Source of the DNA: Haloarculaceae archaeon
GTDB lineage: Archaea; Halobacteriota; Halobacteria; Halobacteriales; Haloarculaceae
Assembly (NCBI GenBank): GCA_028274885.1
Contig: JAQCMX010000065.1
Location: 1-7,314 of the forward strand
Length of the DNA stretch: 7,314 nucleotides
Direction of reading: 5' to 3'
Below are positions 5,796 to 7,314 of this stretch, piece after piece. The first letter of the stretch is position 1. Every line of letters starts with the position of its first letter. A program made the position numbers and the translations under genes. The notes under the pieces were generated by a model. It was not told where the DNA came from, did not search any database, and saw only the letters and a program-made list of their open reading frames with translations.

Positions 5796-7049
5796 CTACG
5801 CGCGGACCTCCTCTTCCTGGCGGGCGACGCCCACCTGGCGGGCAAACTTCTCCAGTTCGTCGATCGTCACGCGCTGGGCCTGCGCGCCAAAGTCCTTGAC
5901 GCGGCGGGTTACCTCCCGCACTTCGTCGTCTGTGGGGGCGTACCCGGCCTCGACCAGACGCTCGCGGACCGAATGCGTCCCCGTGTGTTTCCCGAGCACG
6001 AGTTCGCGCTCGGCACCGACCATCTCGGGGGTCATCACGCCGGGTTCGAACGTGTCCGTGTTCTCGATGACACCTGCGGCATGAATGCCACTCTCGTGGG
6101 AGAAGGCGTTCGTGCCGACCACGGGCTTGTTGCCCGGCACCGGCACGTCGGATTTCCCCTCGATGATCCGCGACACCTCCGAGATTCTGGTCGTGTCGAT
6201 CCCCGTATCGACGTTGTACAGGGACTCAAGTGCCATCACGACCTCCTCGTAGGCTGCGTTGCCGGCACGCTCGCCGATCCCGTTGATCGACACCTGTGAC
6301 TGACTCGCGCCGGCCTCGTAGCCAGCCAGCGCGTTCGCGGCGGCCAGGCCGAAGTCGTCGTGTGTGTGGACATCGACGCGCGCCTCGCCGGCCGCGTCGA
6401 CGACCATCGCAGTCAGTTCCTTGAAGCGGGTCGGCGTTGCGACCCCCACCGTGTCCGGGATGTTGATCCAATCTGCGCCGGCGTCGGACGCCGCCTCTAC
6501 GATGTCGATCAGAAAGCTCTCGCTCGTTCGTGTCGCGTCCATGGGTGAGAACATGCACTCGACACCTGCCTCTTTCACGCGCTGGACGGACTCGACAGCA
6601 CTTTCACGCACCTGATCGCGCGTTGCGTGCATCGAATCCTCTATCTGGACGTCGCTCGTGGAGACGAACACGTGGACCATGTCGACGCCAGCGTCCAGTG
6701 CGGCTTCGATATCCCCTTCGACGACACGTGCCAGCCCACAGACTGTTGTCGAACTCGCGTCGACGATGTCCCGGACTGCTTCGAACTCCGCATCGCTGTT
6801 GACGGGGAACCCAGCCTCGATGACGTGGGTGTTCATCTCGTCCAGTAGTGCCGCTATCTCACGTTTGTCCTCGTACGAAAACGATGTTCGCGGCGTCTGC
6901 TCCCCGTCGCGGAGCGTCGTGTCGAAAATTCGTGCGTCTGTGATTTCAGACGTACTGTCCAGTGTACCCTGGAAGAACTCGATCCGCCGGGGTTCCCGAC
7001 GTATCCTCGTTGTTGGACATAAGCACTTAGATATGAACGAGGCCAACAT
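5796..7049 (-). CDS. leuA: 2-isopropylmalate synthase / citramalate synthase family protein (LeuA), start uncertain
   Basis: This is a DRE-TIM metallolyase that condenses acetyl-CoA with a 2-oxo acid: 2-oxoisovalerate for leucine, or pyruvate for the citramalate route to isoleucine. Residues from ATG 7049: DTTLRDGEQTPRTSFS (43-58) with catalytic Arg47 and metal ligand Asp48, FSPMDATRT (167-175), HTHDDFGLAAAN (228-239) with metal-binding His228/His230, NGIGERAGN (256-264), HESGIHAAG (318-326) and LGKHTGTHS. It ends at 417, soon after subdomain II, without the roughly 120-residue C-terminal LeuA allosteric domain. Substrate cannot be settled from sequence; the leu/ilv neighbours favour isopropylmalate. 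The start is problematic: this is the only standard in-frame ATG before the active site, yet its A is the last base of a consensus TATA box. The first 22 residues are Cys/Arg-rich and atypical. A different frame (6946-7020) probably supplies the true N-terminus or a leader. Confidence 0.9.
   Translation of the reverse strand: MLASFISKCLCPTTRIRREPRRIEFFQGTLDSTSEITDARIFDTTLRDGEQTPRTSFSYEDKREIAALLDEMNTHVIEAGFPVNSDAEFEAVRDIVDASSTTVCGLARVVEGDIEAALDAGVDMVHVFVSTSDVQIEDSMHATRDQVRESAVESVQRVKEAGVECMFSPMDATRTSESFLIDIVEAASDAGADWINIPDTVGVATPTRFKELTAMVVDAAGEARVDVHTHDDFGLAAANALAGYEAGASQSQVSINGIGERAGNAAYEEVVMALESLYNVDTGIDTTRISEVSRIIEGKSDVPVPGNKPVVGTNAFSHESGIHAAGVIENTDTFEPGVMTPEMVGAERELVLGKHTGTHSVRERLVEAGYAPTDDEVREVTRRVKDFGAQAQRVTIDELEKFARQVGVARQEEEVRA
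6946..7020 (-). CDS. Overlapping short ORF at the leuA 5' end: leader peptide or true LeuA N-terminus before a frameshift
   Basis: ATG 7020 is the first ATG after the transcription start predicted from the leuA TATA box (near 7024; a GTG in the same frame lies at 7026). The frame encodes 24 residues, opening MSNNEDTSGT, and stops with TGA at 6948-6946. It overlaps the LeuA frame, which is +1 relative to it. Its first dozen codons are acidic/polar with G/C-rich third positions, typical of a haloarchaeal N-terminus, while the LeuA frame over the same bases is Cys/Arg-rich. Removing one C from the CCCC run (plus-strand gggg, 6989-6992) would fuse MSNNEDTSGT to RRIEFFQGTL of LeuA. It is therefore either a separate leader, a programmed +1 frameshift, or the mark of a one-base sequence error. 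Confidence 0.45.
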   Translation of the reverse strand: MSNNEDTSGTPADRVLPGYTGQYV

Positions 7050-7054
7050 ATAAA
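7049..7054 (-). promoter_or_regulatory. TATA box of the leuA promoter
   Basis: TTTATA (7054-7049) is an exact haloarchaeal TATA consensus. It predicts transcription starting near 7024, 4 nt before ATG 7020, so the message would be nearly leaderless. Its last base is the A of the in-frame LeuA ATG, so that ATG would not be on the transcript. The match is seen directly; use of the promoter is inferred. Confidence 0.6.
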
Positions 7055-7173
7055 TCTGTCCTCGCGTGGCTGCCCGTGGGAACTGCTGTCATAGAAAGCG
7101 CCCACACCGCCCTGTTTGGCTTTCACAATGTATCGACCGGCTTGATTCCATCTGTGATACTCACTGACCGGGA
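7055..7173. promoter_or_regulatory. Divergent intergenic region between leuA and the Tat-signal gene
   Basis: This short region separates the two divergent TATA boxes. GATACT occurs at 7156-7161 and again at 7187-7192, 31 bp apart and either side of the rightward TATA box. No gene or strong inverted repeat is seen. A minus-strand frame entering from 7126 lacks gene-like composition. Confidence 0.4.
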
Positions 7174-7179
7174 TTTATA
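7174..7179 (+). promoter_or_regulatory. TATA box for the divergent Tat-signal gene
   Basis: TTTATA on the plus strand lies exactly 30 nt before the G of the GTG at 7204, the geometry of a leaderless haloarchaeal message. The element is nearly symmetric, so weak leftward activity is possible. Confidence 0.6.
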
Positions 7180-7203
7180 CAACAGGGATACTGTGTGTCG
7201 TTT

Positions 7204-7314
7204 GTGGATCGAGATACCTATTCGCCCAACCGGCGGGAGTTCATCGCCGGAACAGTTGGGGTCGGTGTAGGAGGACTGGGAATCGGGTCGGCTGCTGGCA
7301 AGCGGTGGGCCGAG
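7204..7314 (+). CDS. N-terminus of a Tat-exported protein, cut by window edge
   Basis: A plus-strand frame opens at GTG 7204 and runs to the end of the window (37 codons). Residues 7-12 read SPNRRE with the twin arginines at 10-11, followed by FIAGTVGVGVGGLGIGSAAG as a hydrophobic h-region (13-32) and then KRWAE. This is a standard Tat signal peptide, by which haloarchaea export most of their secreted proteins folded. No lipobox Cys appears within the visible part, and the cleavage or anchoring mode and the mature domain are out of view, so function is unknown. The start is supported by the TATA box 30 nt upstream (leaderless) and by the normal distance from start to RR. The gene is divergent from leuA and need not belong to the pathway. 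Confidence 0.75.
   Translation, partial: MDRDTYSPNRREFIAGTVGVGVGGLGIGSAAGKRWAE

Noticed and set aside
6854..7126. A minus-strand frame starting at 7126 across the leuA promoter
   Set aside because: It spans the TATA box, contains many Ser/Arg residues and has no domain, so it is probably a chance frame.
1..7314. CRISPR arrays, tRNA or rRNA genes, insertion sequences
   Set aside because: No repeat-spacer pattern, no cloverleaf-like sequence, and no transposase or terminal inverted repeats were found by reading either strand.

Overview
This window is a branched-chain amino acid biosynthesis locus from a halophilic archaeon (class Halobacteria). The signs are GC-rich DNA with G/C-biased third codon positions, strongly acidic proteins, TTTATA-type archaeal promoter boxes placed about 30 nt before start codons, GGAGG ribosome sites inside the operon, and a haloarchaeal-style Tat signal peptide at the right edge.

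Layout, read along the minus strand from right to left: leuA (isopropylmalate/citramalate synthase family, 7049-5796) has its own promoter. A 402-nt gap follows (5795-5394). It carries a second promoter, a short ORF rich in Leu/Val/Ile codons, a terminator-like hairpin and three tandem 10-nt repeats. Then comes a compact cluster ilvB-ilvN-ilvC-leuC-leuD (5387 to the left edge, leuD cut). Two spacers in the cluster hold small ORFs (21 and 62 codons) whose stop codons overlap the next gene's start as ATGA. leuC and leuD share an ATGA overlap as well. At the right edge a divergent plus-strand gene starts at 7204 and encodes a twin-arginine signal peptide; it is cut by the window.

Function: IlvB/IlvN make acetolactate or acetohydroxybutyrate and IlvC makes the dihydroxy acid, both on the Val/Ile/Leu route. 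LeuA condenses acetyl-CoA with a 2-oxo acid, and LeuC/LeuD isomerise the product. IlvD, LeuB and the transaminase are not in the window.

The most notable material is regulatory. (1) The ilvB leader looks like a peptide-based attenuator: a TATA box, a start codon exactly 30 nt downstream, a 26-codon ORF with 9 Leu/Val/Ile codons, and a GC-rich hairpin with the ORF's stop codon in its loop, followed by T-rich DNA. (2) The only in-frame ATG of leuA lies inside the leuA TATA box. The first start codon after the predicted transcription start opens a different, acidic, better-biased frame that would join the LeuA frame by a +1 shift, for example at a CCCC run. (3) The leuC Shine-Dalgarno sequence is enclosed in a perfect hairpin lying within the preceding small ORF, which suggests translational coupling. 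LeuA lacks the usual C-terminal allosteric domain, which makes control at the leader level more interesting. All functional readings of these regulatory elements are inference from sequence.
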